Origin: Anodontia alba
Lineage: Eukaryota; Mollusca; Bivalvia; Lucinida; Lucinidae
Reading direction: 5' to 3'
Assembly: GCA_964016985.1 (NCBI GenBank)
Contig: OZ024835.1
Span: 60,476,714 to 60,540,713, forward strand
Length of the DNA: 64,000 nucleotides
In this document: in pieces, positions 52,050-63,059 of the stretch
How positions within the stretch are numbered: the first letter of the stretch is position 1
Layout: each line of letters begins with the position of its first letter
Translations under genes and position numbers: made by a program
The notes under the pieces: generated by a model
The model's input: only the letters and a program-made list of their open reading frames with translations
The model's database searches: none
Told to the model about the DNA's origin: nothing

Positions 52050-53275
52050 TTTTGCGGTTTCTGTCACTTTGGAAAAAAAGATTACTATTTGTTCTGTTTA
52101 TACGTATACCTCCGAATTTTCATTTGGAGACCGAATATTTAGATACTTCACTGAAACAACTTCCTTCTCCCTATATATTAGTTGGGGATGTAAAGATGAT
52201 AAACCCAACGGTAATATCATTCAAGAAGATATAACCAAAAACGATCTTTGTCTTATGAATGACAACTCTTAGGCTTATCTCCATCCTGCGACTGGAAAGT
52301 TTTCTATTTTAGACCTTTCCTTTGGTGTGTCACCCATCTCTCCTGCTGGACTTCGCCTGGACGGTTATTGAAGATCAACATGGAAGTGATCTGTTTCCTG
52401 TTATCGAAAGCGTACATACCTTCACGAAAGCTCACAATGCAAAATGGAAACTAAATAAAGCCAACTGGGAATTATATCACTCTTTATGTGAAGAAAGTAT
52501 CAAAATAGAAAAGTTTGACAATTCCTTGGATATTCTAGTTGGTTTTACTTCTTCTTTTCGTAACATCTCTAATAAAAGTATACCGAAGATCCCGACTAAT
52601 CAAAAGAAAAGGAAGCCATGGTACAATGATGTATGCAAAGATGCCATAAAACGGTGCAACTAAGCATAATAAAGTTCTTCAAATATCAAACAAAGGATTT
52701 TTGAATAGGGTTAAAATTTCATAGCAAAGGCCCGTCGAACAATAAAGGACTCCAAACGCAAATAATGGAAATCTTACGTTTCAAATTTAAATAATAAAAT
52801 TCCAATTAAAAAAGTTTGGGATATGATACGAAAAATATCTGATATATCAAAATCACCCCAGTTCACCCATTTAAATACAAAACGTGAAACAAAGGCCATA
52901 TCAACAGAAGAGATAGCAAATAAGCTTGGTGAAACTTTTTTTTGATAATTCCCATCTTGGAAAAGATCGAACTTAATTTCACATCTCCAAATAATGAAGA
53001 ATATAACAGTCTGTTTGATATAACAGAACTTAAATGTGCTATCGCAGTATCAAAATATCCAGTTGCAGGCCTTTTGACATTCATTATCAAATGCTTTAAC
53101 ACCTTCTCGACTCCGCCCTTGACACACTTATGCACATCTTCAATGCTATCTGGATGTAACGGATACAATAGCTATATATATGCTTGTATTGGGTTCTGTA
53201 TGGACTACAAGACCAAGAACATTTCCAACAGTTTATTCTGCCATCTGTATTGTCTGGTCAGTGTCTTTTAAATAT
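52050..53275 (+). pseudogene. Degraded jockey-like LINE (EN end and RT start)
   Basis: Several plus-strand frames in order give LINE-type sequence: IPPNFHLETEYLD, QLPSPYILVGDV (endonuclease GDFN region with N lost), HPATGKFSILDLSF, DQHGSDLFPVI (catalytic SDH-like motif reading SDL), then KKRKPWYNDVCKDAIKR, WDMIRKISD, STEEIANKLGETFF and ITELKCAIAVSKYPVAG. The last aligns with the start of the RT domain. At least four frameshifts or stops occur, and no YADD box is present. It is older than the LINE at 19-22 kb and of a different type. Confidence 0.75.
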
Positions 53276-54490
53276 AAATAAAATATATTTTAATACATAT
53301 AAAGTATACAATTTCGGCAATCAACTGGCGAGTGCACTGAGGCATTACTAAACAAGGACAAACAAGTAAACAGATTCTTATAAAACAACAGAATAAACAA
53401 AGACATTGATACTCATAAAAAAAAAAATAGAAACAAACAACAACATTTTTCTCATAATGAATGAAAACTCACGACAGACAGAAGCATATTACAAACCTAT
53501 ACTACAAAAATATTACAACAAAAATATAAATTTGGGATCCCAAAACATACCTGTAAAATATATATAAAATAAATTTTAGTACATGTAAAGTATATAACTT
53601 TATTACATGACTGTGAAGTTAGTCACTGAAATAACCCATGTTATAAAAATCATACGTGTAATAACACCTGCAAGGCTTCCCATTGTTTAGCCTAATTACC
53701 ATCATTAATATTCGTGTTACTCCGCTTATTGATAGCAACCAATATGGTGTCCATGTTCGCCGATACAACTTTCACCTTTGAAACAGATCCTGCCTTCAAT
53801 TTTGAGATAATTTTGAGATGAACGATAAATGTCAGAACGATGGAAGTGGAAGACACAACACAATCACGGTGTGAATAACACGGCCACCAGAAATATTCAT
53901 GGTGGTTAAAATTCGATGTTTTCGGCAACATATTTGGAAGCACTTTCAACATCGATGTCGTCAGTCAATGAAAAAAACAAACAAACTTTTACTTCTCCAA
54001 AAAGCATTGGAGGATAACACATCAATAAATGTGTCAAATTAAAATCCAAACTACAGTTAAAATGTTGTATATCCTTGAAGTATGCCATTTACTTAGGTGT
54101 ATCAACCACAGTATAAACTGTATTGAGCAAGGTCATTGATCTTTAAATACGATAGCTGACTTCGGAGGATTTCCCTACTGATTCTCAGTGACGTATTGAC
54201 TCGCTGAATGACGTTGAAGCTAATTATTTGTTTTTTAATTCACTTATCCAAATGAAATATTTATTAGCTCAAATAAAAATCATCATAAATTCCTACAGTT
54301 TAATGAAGCAATAAATGACATATTTATCTTCTTTCTTGTTATTTTGCGGTAGTCATCAAATAATATGTGTGTGTGTGTGTAGTACTATTGAATCTTTAGT
54401 AATCAGTTGTTCCGTTCAGCTATGGAAAGCCGTTATCTTAATATATTTTGTGTATTTTTGTCATCGCAAGGGTCACGTGATAAACAGAAT
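53276..54490. other. No gene seen
   Basis: Short repeats ATATAAA.TA.ATTTTA.TACAT at 53270-53300 and 53560-53590. The block CAATCAACTGGCGAGTGCACTGAGGCATTACTAAA (53318-53352) recurs at about 54650. Minus-strand frames at 53692-54088 match nothing I know. Confidence 0.4.
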
Positions 54491-54632
54491 CTTACATTAG
54501 TGGTCATTTGATACGAAATTCATGAAACTCGTTGGGTAATTTCAGTATTTTGCTCGGTAAAGCTCGCAAAATACCGAAATTACCCAAACGTTTCAATAAT
54601 TTCATATTAAATGACCACTGATGTAAGATCCT
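54491..54632. repeat. Inverted repeat, ~60-bp arms
   Basis: CTTACATTAGTGGTCATTTGAT.CGAAATT...TTTCAGTATTTTGC pairs with GCAAAATACCGAAA...AATTTCATATTAAATGACCACTGATGTAAG around CTCGGTAAAGCTC. Confidence 0.8.
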
Positions 54633-54685
54633 CTATTTACAAAATGGCGATCAACTGGCGAGTGCATTGAGGCATTACTAAATAA

Positions 54686-56738
54686 GAGGGCCATTATGGC
54701 CCTGTAACGCTCACCTGAGCATCATAGCACTTTGAGAACACGATCTAGAACTGATCAAGGCAAACATTCTGATCAAAATTCAAAATGATTATATTGACAA
54801 GTAAGACAATGTAGCATGTCTAATGGACTGTGAAATAACGGTCAAAGTCAAATATGGATGACTGCACTCAAGAGGCTATGCTAAGATGTATGCATGTACT
54901 AAGTATCACTGGCTGTAGGAGCAATAGTTACTGAGAAACTGACCTAAACACAAACACTTCACAAGTACCAAATATCATTCTGTAGGACCAATAATTACTG
55001 AGAAACTGACCTAAACGGAAAAACTTAAGAAAGTCACTGGATAGAAAAATATACATCACCTTGAAATCATCAAGACAAACATTTTAAGCAAGATTCATGA
55101 TGATCACTTCAACAATGTGACCTCTAGAGCATCAACAAGGTTTTCCTTTGAATTGGCCAGGTGACCTAGTTTCTGATAACAAGTGACCCAGTTTTAAACT
55201 AGACCTAGAAATCATCAAGACGAACATTTTGAGCAATATTTATGATGATTATTTAAAAAATGTGACCTCTGGAGTGTTAACAGTTTTCTGCTGATTTGGC
55301 CTGATGACCTAGTTTTTGACCCCAAGTGACCCAGTTTCGAACTTGATCTAGAACTCATCAAAACAAAACTTTTGAGCAAGATTCATGATTGCTTTAAAAA
55401 TGTGACCGCTATAGAGACCACTAGAGTGTTAACAAGGTTTTCCGCTGATTTGGCCAGGTGACCTAGTTTTTGACCCCAGGTGACCAAGTTTCAAACTTGA
55501 CCTAGAAATCATCAAGACAACCATTTTGAGCAAGATTCATGACGATTGCTTAAAAATGTGACCGCGAGAGTGTTAACAAAGTTTTCTTCTGATTTGGCCC
55601 GAAGACCTAGTTTTTGACCCCAAGTGACCCAGTTTCAAACTTGACCTAGAACTTATCAAGACAAAACATTCATGATGACTGTTTCAAAAATGTGACCGCT
55701 AGAGTGTTAACATGGTTTTAGCTGATTTGGCCAAGTGACCTAGTTTTTGACCCCAAGTGACCCAGTTTCAAACTTGACCTACAAATCATCAAGACAACTA
55801 TTTTGACCCCAGGTGACCAAGTTTCAAACTTGACCTAGAAATCATCAAGACAACCATTTTGAGCAAGATTCATGACGATTGCTTAAAAATGTGACCGCGA
55901 GAGTGTTAACAAAGTTTTCTTCTGATTTGGCCCGAAGACCTAGTTTTTGACCCCAAGTGACCCAGTTTCAAACTTGACCTAGAACTTATCAAGACAAAAC
56001 ATTCATGATGACTGTTTCAAAAATGTGACCGCTAGAGTGTTAACATGGTTTTAGCTGATTTGGCCAAGTGACCTAGTTTTTGACCCCAAGCGACCCAGTT
56101 TCAAACTTGACCTACAAATCATCAAGACAACTATTTTGAGCAAGATTCACGATGATTGCTTGAAAAATGTGACTGCTAGAGTGATAACAAGGTTTTCCGC
56201 TGATTTGGCCAGGTGACCTAGTTTTTGACCCCAGGTGACCCAGTTTCGAACTTGACCTAGAAATCATCAAGACAAACATTTTGAGCAAGATTCATGATGA
56301 TTGCTTGAACAAGTCACCCCGATGCTGGCCTTTCGGTTCAGGAGAAGAAGCAAAAAATAGATTTTCAAGATTGCTGCCATGGCGGCCCTCTTGGATTTCC
56401 GATCGGCACGATTTTACCTATTTTTGATCTACAAGTCACCCCGATGCTTCCTAGCAAGTTTGGAGTCAATTGGCTTTTCGGTTCGGGAGAAGAAGTCTGA
56501 AAAATAGATTTTCAATATGGCGGCCATGGCGGCCATCTTGGATTTCCGGTCGGCACGATTTTAGCTATTTTTGATCTACAAGCAACCCCGAAGCTTCCTC
56601 TCAAGTATCGAGTCAATTGGCCCAGGAGTGTAGGAGGAGTAGGCTTTTAAATCAATTGTTGACGCCGCACGACGCACGACGGACATTGACTGACCACAAT
56701 AGCTCACCATGAGCACTTCGTGCTCAGGTGAGCTAACA
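54686..56738 (+). mobile_element. Tandem-core foldback element (pearl/Helentron-like), ~2 kb
   Basis: The left end is AGGGCCATTATGGCCCTGTAACGCTCACCTGAGCATC. The core is about eight units of about 145 bp (TGACCTAGTTTTTGACCCCA.GTGACCCAGTTTC.AACTTGACCTAGAAATCATCAAGAC...GAGCAAGATTCATGATGATTGCTT). Two units of the GGCGGCCATCTTGGATTTCCG type follow. The right end is GACGCCGCACGACGCACGACGGACATTGACTGACCACAATAGCTCACCATGAGCACTTCGTGCTCAGGTGAGCT. A 333-bp block inside is duplicated almost perfectly. The ends are hairpins rather than long inverted repeats. Confidence 0.75.
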
Positions 56739-56869
56739 AGGACAGGTGAGTATAACTTGACCATTGACCAAGCTACGGTTGATCGCAAAAATCACCCAGG
56801 TATTATCTAGAGTAAATTTAGGTTAAGGTCAAAAATAGGAATCCCTGTGACATAAATATTTACTTTCTT

Positions 56870-56965
56870 GAGCTATCAGAAGAATTTCCTAGGGATTCGA
56901 AGACGAGTTCGAACCAAATACAGTAATCGAGTCATTTGTGTTCGAGCCATTGAAGTTTTGCTGTA
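56870..56965. repeat. pogo-like MITE end, partial
   Basis: CTTGAGCTATCAGAAGAATTTCCTAGGGATTCGAAGACGAGTTCGAACC and TTCGAGCCATTGAAGTTTTGCTGTA resemble parts of the 45033-45373 element. Confidence 0.5.
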
Positions 56966-57084
56966 AACAAACGCTTTGAGGAGAAATCCCAGTTCCAAGA
57001 TTCAGACTCATCCCGCACATAACGTTTTCCCATAACGCCTTATGGAAACGTCTCCATGATCAAATTATAATAATTCAACGTAGT

Positions 57085-57655
57085 GCGTGCATAAGGCGCG
57101 TTTGATGACTTCATATGTTAACAATTACTTCTGTCAACGTCCGCTACAAAAGATTTCTTTGGAAAACATTGCAACGACGTCGATTTTTCTTTATGTATCA
57201 TGTTAGAATCGAAATAATTTTACTCTGCTGTGAATTATCATGGAATAACGCATATTGGTGTCGGGCAGATGCGAATAATACTTCGCAATCTGCCCTCCAA
57301 CACCATGCGTTATTCGACAGTAGAGAAAAATTATTTCTTAAATAATTCTGTTAGTTGACAGTGATGGCCCTGACCAGACTGCTCGGACACACGTTTTCGT
57401 ACTGTGAATTATCGGGAATAAGGCATGGTGTTGGAGGGCAAATTGCGTAGTATTAATTCACGACGGCGAAGCCAGAGGAAGTCAATATTCGCGTCTGGCC
57501 CACAACACCATGCTTTAGTCGCGATAATTCAGTGTAGAAAAAAAACATCTCGATTGGCACATGATACAGAAAGGAAAATCAACATTGTTGCAATGTTTCC
57601 AAAAACTCTTTTGCAATGGTAAATGCTGACATGTGACGGCATCAAACGCACAGTT
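57085..57655. mobile_element. Large foldback element, ~200-bp imperfect arms
   Basis: GCGCGTTTGATGACTTCATATGTTAACAATTAC...GGAAAACATTGCAACGACGTCGATTTTTC...GTGAATTATC at the left is mirrored at the right by GATAATTCAGTG...GAAAATCAACATTGTTGCAATGTTTCC...CATGTGACGGCATCAAACGCAC. The middle carries two mirrored GCATGGTGTTG.GGGC.GA blocks and a family D scrap. No coding content. Confidence 0.7.
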
Positions 57656-57751
57656 TTGCACACACTATGTTTACGAGTTCAATTATTGCAGTTTGATTAC
57701 AATGACATTTCCATTAGGTTAAATGGAAAAACGTAAACGTCATGTTAGAAT

Positions 57752-57822
<71 letters not shown>
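57752..57822. repeat. Back-to-back (AAT)n/(ATT)n palindrome
   Basis: An AAT-triplet run converts directly into an ATT-triplet run, so the whole tract is self-complementary. Confidence 0.95.
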
Positions 57823-57824
<2 letters not shown>

Positions 57825-58138
57825 TCTTGCACACCAGATAAGGAAAATCTGGGTTTTACCTTGGCATAGAAATTCTTATCTTACCCAGGTTATCCTACCC
57901 AGTGTATGATAAACATCGAAAATTCTCATGGGTTTTGCTACACACTGGTTCTGTAGGACGTCACGTATGCAATCTTTAAGGTTGACGTCAGTGAACCTAA
58001 TGACGTCACTAAACGTCACGTAATATTATCACAATATGGTGGACGTCAGCAATCGAAGTGACTGCATTATTAAAAGTCCACGTTCAGAAATGAAACGGAT
58101 GCAAGAAAAAGAATCCATCTTGAATATGAGGGGTAGAC

Positions 58139-58236
58139 AGAAAATCCTTCCCTCGGGATCACAGTCTGGCATCACTCGGCAAGCCTCGTGATGCCAGACG
58201 GAGGTCCTCGGGGTGGATTTTTCTATCTACCTCACA
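58139..58236. repeat. Inverted repeat, ~40-bp arms
   Basis: GACAGAAAATCCTTCCCTCGGGATCACAGTCTGGCATCACTCGG pairs imperfectly with GCCTCGTGATGCCAGACGGAGGTCCTCGGGGTGGATTTTTCTATC. Confidence 0.75.
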
Positions 58237-58398
58237 CACCAATGATAGATCCTTATATTTTACAATGTTTGAACCTAGGATGGTGAAAGCTTAGTCCAGG
58301 TTTTACTGCTTACTATTCTCAGGCGGTGGTTCTGATCTTATTTGTTCCTTAAATGGCATTGTGGTTGCCCACTGCGGGCTTTTTGTTTTCCACGTTTT

Positions 58399-58400
58399 GA

Positions 58401-58435
<35 letters not shown>
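58399..58435. repeat. poly-T tract
   Basis: Homopolymer T run of about 35 bases. Confidence 0.9.
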
Positions 58436-58436
<1 letters not shown>

Positions 58437-58886
58437 TCTAAATTTTGTGTATTCGTGGAACCTGTCTAGCTTTGTTTGTGAGTAGGGATGTGGTTGCTCT
58501 TTCTTTGGTCTGTGGCTAGTGTACTCTCATGGTTTGTTTCCTCTTCTTCTTTATATCATAGATAGGCCGTGATCTGTGATAGTGGATTGACCTTCACACC
58601 CTCTATACTGTCCTTCACTGCTTGCTCTGGTATAAATCTCCGAGGACCTAATGTGTACGTACACTCCTGAAGATTTTGCCGCCCTCTTTTACAAGGGGGT
58701 GGGGGCATATTTTATGACTTTCTGTTTGCTTTCTTGCACGTCAATCCCCTTCCGAAGAAAAGTGTCTACTTTATTAGGAAAGAATGTGCTCCTTTTTCCT
58801 TTACAGTGTCTATCCTTTTCAGGAGGAAACAAGAACAATTTTTACAAAATCTCCCATGAAAGCGTATCAATTACTTTAGAAAAACA

Positions 58887-58937
58887 TTTAGGGGCATTAG
58901 GTAAATATGGTAAATATTTACCTAATGCCCCTAAATT
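58887..58937. repeat. Perfect short palindrome
   Basis: TTTAGGGGCATTAGGTAAATAT, a 3-base centre region, then ATATTTACCTAATGCCCCTAAA. The 105-codon open frame across it (58651-58968) looks incidental. Confidence 0.85.
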
Positions 58938-59041
58938 AGAATTTGTCAAACTGTTGATCGGACTCTGAGCTGCTAAGTATAAACATATTTTATTGCAATT
59001 TTACATGAAAAATATACATGTACGCATTGGGGTTGAGCCAC

Positions 59042-59140
59042 CCCAGCAGGCACATGACGTTAATACAACGTCGCCTCAACGTCATGACGTTGCATCGACG
59101 TTGAACCGACGTTGTATAAACGTTATGTGCCCGCCGGGAC
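59042..59140. mobile_element. Family E MITE, complete
   Basis: CCCAGCAGGCACATGACGTTAATACAACGTCGCCTCAACGTC and the inverse partner ending ATAAACGTTATGTGCCCGCCGGG around ATGACGTTGCATC. Near-perfect arms. Confidence 0.85.
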
Positions 59141-59219
59141 AAGTTCTCTCAACATTAGTTACGGCCCTCCCCCTACAATTTTAACACACAACAACAATCA
59201 CGTGACATTGCCAAATATT

Positions 59220-59389
59220 TCAGTAAGATAATTAAAGTATGCAGTACTTGTTGAATGAAACTCGATAAATAAATGAATAAATTACTAAATAAATAAATAC
59301 ATAAATAATTAAATAAATAGGATTGCGTGTCTCTATACGTGGGGGTTGTGGCACAGGAGTATATCAGCGGTAGGTTAGTAATTTTCTAC
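59220..59389. other. A/T-rich (AAAT)n spacer
   Basis: AATAAATAAATGAATAAATTACTAAATAAATAAATACATAAATAATTAAATAAATAG lies beside the 3' end of the minus-strand LINE fragment and may be its tail or an (AAAT)n microsatellite. Confidence 0.5.
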
Positions 59390-60545
59390 TTACTGATTTC
59401 CAGAGAATCTACCAGTGTCCTTTATGTATGTCTGGACGGATTGAAATAGAGACATATTGTCCCTTAAAGACATCTCGGTATCGTCATAGAGCAGGATACC
59501 CAGGTTTAGTGGATGAAAAGTGCGGGTTTCATTAAACAGTCGTGTACGTTCGTTTAAATAATTCGGACAGCGAAAAAAGTAATGTTCCGCATTCTCGGTT
59601 TCTAAGTTGCAATTACAAAGTGGGTTAATTAACAAAAAAATTTGATGCAAGTCACTATTCAAATTACTGCATTCATTTCTTATTTTTGCATGCATAACAG
59701 ATAAATATCTATCACCATATAAGTAGTTGCGGTACTCCGTGGATTGTCGAGTTATGGCGTTTTATTTCATACTTAAAAGAACTGAATGAAGAACTGTTTC
59801 GTATATTTTCATCTAGATTATTCCATAACGGAACTGAAGACGGTATGCAAGTGTCTCGAAATAGTTCTGTTCTACAATATGGTATAGTGATGTTATCTCG
59901 GTTTCTGAATGAAAAGTTAGTAGTTTCTCGTATGTGAAGGGAATAATAGCGCTTATATAAGAGGGTACTCATCACATAATTTTGACCCCCTGAAACCCCA
60001 CTTTTATATAGTAAAACTGGGGTTTACAGGGGTATACATTATTTTTCTTATTTCTGCTCAAAACATAGATTGTGGGTACTCGTTAGAACCGCCTCGTCGA
60101 GGCGGTTCTAACGAGTACCCACAATCTATGTTCTGCTCAAAACATAGATTGTGGGTACTCGTTAGAACCGCCTCGTCGGTTCTAACGAGTACCCACAATC
60201 TATGTTTTGAGCGACGAGGCGGTTCTAACGAGTACCCACAATCTATGTTTTGAGCAGAAATATGAAAAATATCAGAATTTTTTATCTGGAAATTTTCCCG
60301 TTTTTGGTTGTAAAATTTTCAATATATTTGAATAGGCGTGTTTTCGTAATGTGTTCATTCAATGCCTTGTACATAAAATATAGTTTCTGATTCTTGCGGC
60401 GTTCTGATAATGCAACCCACCCACATTCTCTATGTAACTTATCAAGCGAAACTGATCTAGTCAAGCCAGTAACTATTTTGTAACTTTTCTAGTGCATAAG
60501 CGTCTTGATCTGCTTACCATTGCATTGCACAGAAAACTGTAGAAC
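59390..60545 (-). pseudogene. 5'-truncated LINE fragment, split by a MITE
   Basis: The minus strand carries the end of the reverse transcriptase and the C-terminus of a CR1/jockey-group LINE. The order is LEKLQN, VTGLTRSVSLDKLHRECGW, LSERRKNQKLYFMYKALNE, then after the MITE PSYISAI.., VPLWNNLDENIRNSSS, and a Cys/His end NPLCNCNLETENAEHYFFRC. The layout equals that of 22000-22704, but the sequence is different, so it is a separate family. The codons around LQN/VTG have lost a short piece. A family A MITE (59970-60351) interrupts it exactly between two codons' bases. Confidence 0.85.
59970..60351. mobile_element. Family A MITE with rearranged multi-hairpin core
   Basis: Ends CATCAC (next 13 bases deleted) and AATAGGCGTGTTTTCGTAATG. 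The core (60056-60262) holds about two and a half copies of the palindrome in alternating order, including a foreshortened CCTCGTCGG junction and GAGCGACGAGGCGG. It is inserted in the LINE fragment with no target duplication. Confidence 0.9.
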
Positions 60546-61165
60546 TGCAAAACATACAATTTACTTCGAACATATTTTATTTCAATAAGTTTACATACAC
60601 ATACAACAAACAAAATATTCAGTGAGAGATGGCAACATATTTTTGCTTTTATCTACTTTGACTACTTATCTAGTTCAATTAGACCAAACATTAACTAGGT
60701 CCTCTTAACTGGAATCCTCTGTTCTTATCATAGTATCTCCGTGGAATTTAACTGATAATTGGAATCCTCTGTTTTTATCATAGACCCTCTGTGAAATTTG
60801 ACGGTTACTTGGAATCCTATGTTTTATCATTGCCCTCGATTGTATTTAACTGATATTTAGCCATCAGTGGAATTTAACTGATAATTTGAAATCTCTGTTT
60901 AATCATATGCCCTCAGTGGAATTGAACTGATAATTAGAATCCTCTGTTTTATCAAACTCTTACTGGAATTTAACTGGTAATTTGAAACCTGTTTATTTAT
61001 TTTTTTATTTATTATAGTACATAGCAAATTAAAAATCCAATATACATATGACAGGCGTCAAGCGAAAAACGTACCTTCAAGCTTGTGGAAAATGTGCCGG
61101 TTCACATCAACCTGCACGTGCGTAAAGTCTCATCCGTGCATTTGCTTTCCCTTGAAACATTCTGT
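60546..61165. other. Short degenerate tandem, no gene seen
   Basis: Units of GGAATCCTCTGTTTTTATCATA.(G/C)CCTC.GTG.AATTTAACTGATAATT repeat about six times at 60710-60990. A family D-like piece (GTCAAGCGAAAAACGTACC...) follows at about 61055. Confidence 0.6.
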
Positions 61166-61168
61166 ACC

Positions 61169-61314
61169 CAGCGGGCACATGACGTAAATATAACGTCGCC
61201 TCAACGTCGATGCAACGTCATTGACGTAAATATAACGTCGCCTCAACGTCGATGCAACGTCATGACGTTGCATCGACGTTGAGGCGACGTTATATTTACG
61301 TCATGTGCCTGCCG
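61169..61314. mobile_element. Family E MITE, TA-flanked, internally duplicated
   Basis: CCCAGCGGGCACATGACGTAAATATAACG to CGTTATATTTACGTCATGTGCCTGCCGGG, with TA on both sides (61167-61168, 61315-61316). The left arm contains two tandem copies of TGACGTAAATATAACGTCGCCTCAACGTCGATGCAACGTCA; the right arm has one. Confidence 0.88.
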
Positions 61315-61563
61315 GGTAGTATCAAAATGTTCTGTTTGCGGAGAGCGAAAGCCTTCATCAGACTGCAGTGCGCAGTTGAACTGGGCCGTCGCTGCCCGCG
61401 CATGACTCGAAGGTCCATTTTTGCCTGGTGCGGCTTATATAATGCTACAGAATAATAACACTGAAAAGTATGCCTTGATTGTTCAGTTAATATGGCATTC
61501 GAAGAAATATAGTATACCAGCAATTCTAGTGAACACTAGAAAAAAGTAAAGCAATCACAATTT

Positions 61564-61567
<4 letters not shown>

Positions 61568-61628
<61 letters not shown>
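61568..61628. repeat. (GA)n microsatellite
   Basis: Uninterrupted GA run. Confidence 0.97.
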
Positions 61629-61630
<2 letters not shown>

Positions 61631-61859
61631 TTCGGGTCTTGGTAAAAAAATATGTTTGTCCTTTAAAAACATAAAAATCTGATATATCTGGGTCATAAGC
61701 CTTATCTCTGGGTACAATAAAACCTGGTATTCTGTAAATGGAAGATGAACAGGTAGAGGCTCAAAAGCGGGGAATATAATATTGGGGAATTTAGTACTGA
61801 CTTATTTATCTGTTCCATAGGTAATATCATATGAGCCAGTGCACAGCAATTGTCCTTCA

Positions 61860-61960
61860 AAGTTATCTGTTTGCTGAGCGGAGAGTCACACAAGTCTGCA
61901 CATCTGATCAGAAGACTATGGATGTGCAGGCTGGTTGAATCTTCACTAGGCACAAAATAT
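61860..61960. repeat. Family D palindrome, degraded
   Basis: TTTGCTGAGCGGAGAGTCACACAAG...GCACATCTGATCAGAAGACTATGGATGTGCAGGCTGGTTGAATCTTCACTAGGC is an alignable but worn copy. Confidence 0.4.
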
Positions 61961-62082
61961 TTGGTATCCTTAAAAATGTTTATAACCCTTTGGAAGGCCA
62001 CTAAAGACATAAATAGAAATATAAAAATAACATTTTTTTTGAAAATGAAATAAATAAAATAAGAAGAAAAAAAGAAATTAAA

Positions 62083-62084
<2 letters not shown>

Positions 62085-62122
<38 letters not shown>
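62085..62122. repeat. (AAT)n microsatellite
   Basis: Triplet run flanked by A-rich sequence. A related second run is at 62210. Confidence 0.95.
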
Positions 62123-62125
<3 letters not shown>

Positions 62126-62207
62126 CAAAAAAAAAACTTTTTTTTTTTCAAAAATAGTTGTTATCCCCCAAAATATTTATAAACCCTCAGAACGCAACTT
62201 AAATACA

Positions 62208-62209
<2 letters not shown>

Positions 62210-62270
<61 letters not shown>

Positions 62271-62271
62271 T
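62210..62271. repeat. (AAT)n microsatellite
   Basis: Uninterrupted AAT triplet run. The surrounding block (AAC.CTTC..A.AG.C.TCTT....AAA) repeats loosely at 61980, 62165, 62330 and 62500. Confidence 0.95.
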
Positions 62272-62730
62272 TTTAACAAAGAAATAGATCAATTTATAAA
62301 TAAAAACACTTTCGTGTTTCCCCTCCAAGTTTCCAAACTATGCTTTATTCCTTCAAATTTTGTATTACTCTTCAGAAGCCTCTTAAGTAAAAAAAATGAA
62401 ATAAATAAAATTAAATAGATATTATATTTGAAAGAAACGAAATAATAAATAAACCATTCAACGCTGTTCTCCAAATAAGTAAATTTTCCAAACTCTCTGT
62501 TATCCCTTCAAAAAATTGATTACCCTTCGGGAGGCCTCTTTACTACACCCTGCTGCTAATTCATAATCACCTCTTTAGGACATTATGTCTTTCGTCTACC
62601 TTGCAGAGCGCCTAAGTAGGGGCAATAAAATCATTAGTGAGTGGTACAACTTTTGGCCTCATTTTGCCTATGTCTTTAAGAGTTTATACGATACAGTTTA
62701 TGCCTTCTCTCATAATCAGAAAGTTAATGG

Positions 62731-63008
62731 CATTACGAAAACATGTCTATTCAAATATATAGCAAATTTCATCTAAAAAAAACTGAAAATTTTGAGATAA
62801 AACACTCAGATATTTTTCATATTTCTGCACAAAACATAAATTGTGGGTACTCGTTAGAACCACCTCGCCGAGGCGGTTCTAATGAGTACCCACAATCTAT
62901 GTTTTGAGCAGAAATAAGAAAATAATGCATACCCCTATAAACCTTAGTTTTACTATATAAAAGTGGGGTTTAAGGGGGTCAAAATTATCTAGGTATGTTT
63001 TCGTGATG
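62731..63008. mobile_element. Family A MITE, last copy
   Basis: CATTACGAAAACATGTCTA to TAGGTATGTTTTCGTGATG, with the central palindrome at about 62832-62903. Several substitutions, no visible target duplication. Confidence 0.9.
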
Positions 63009-63059
63009 AAAAGTTGCTGAATATCTACCAGGGTAAAATCTTTTAGAGTCCCAAATACG

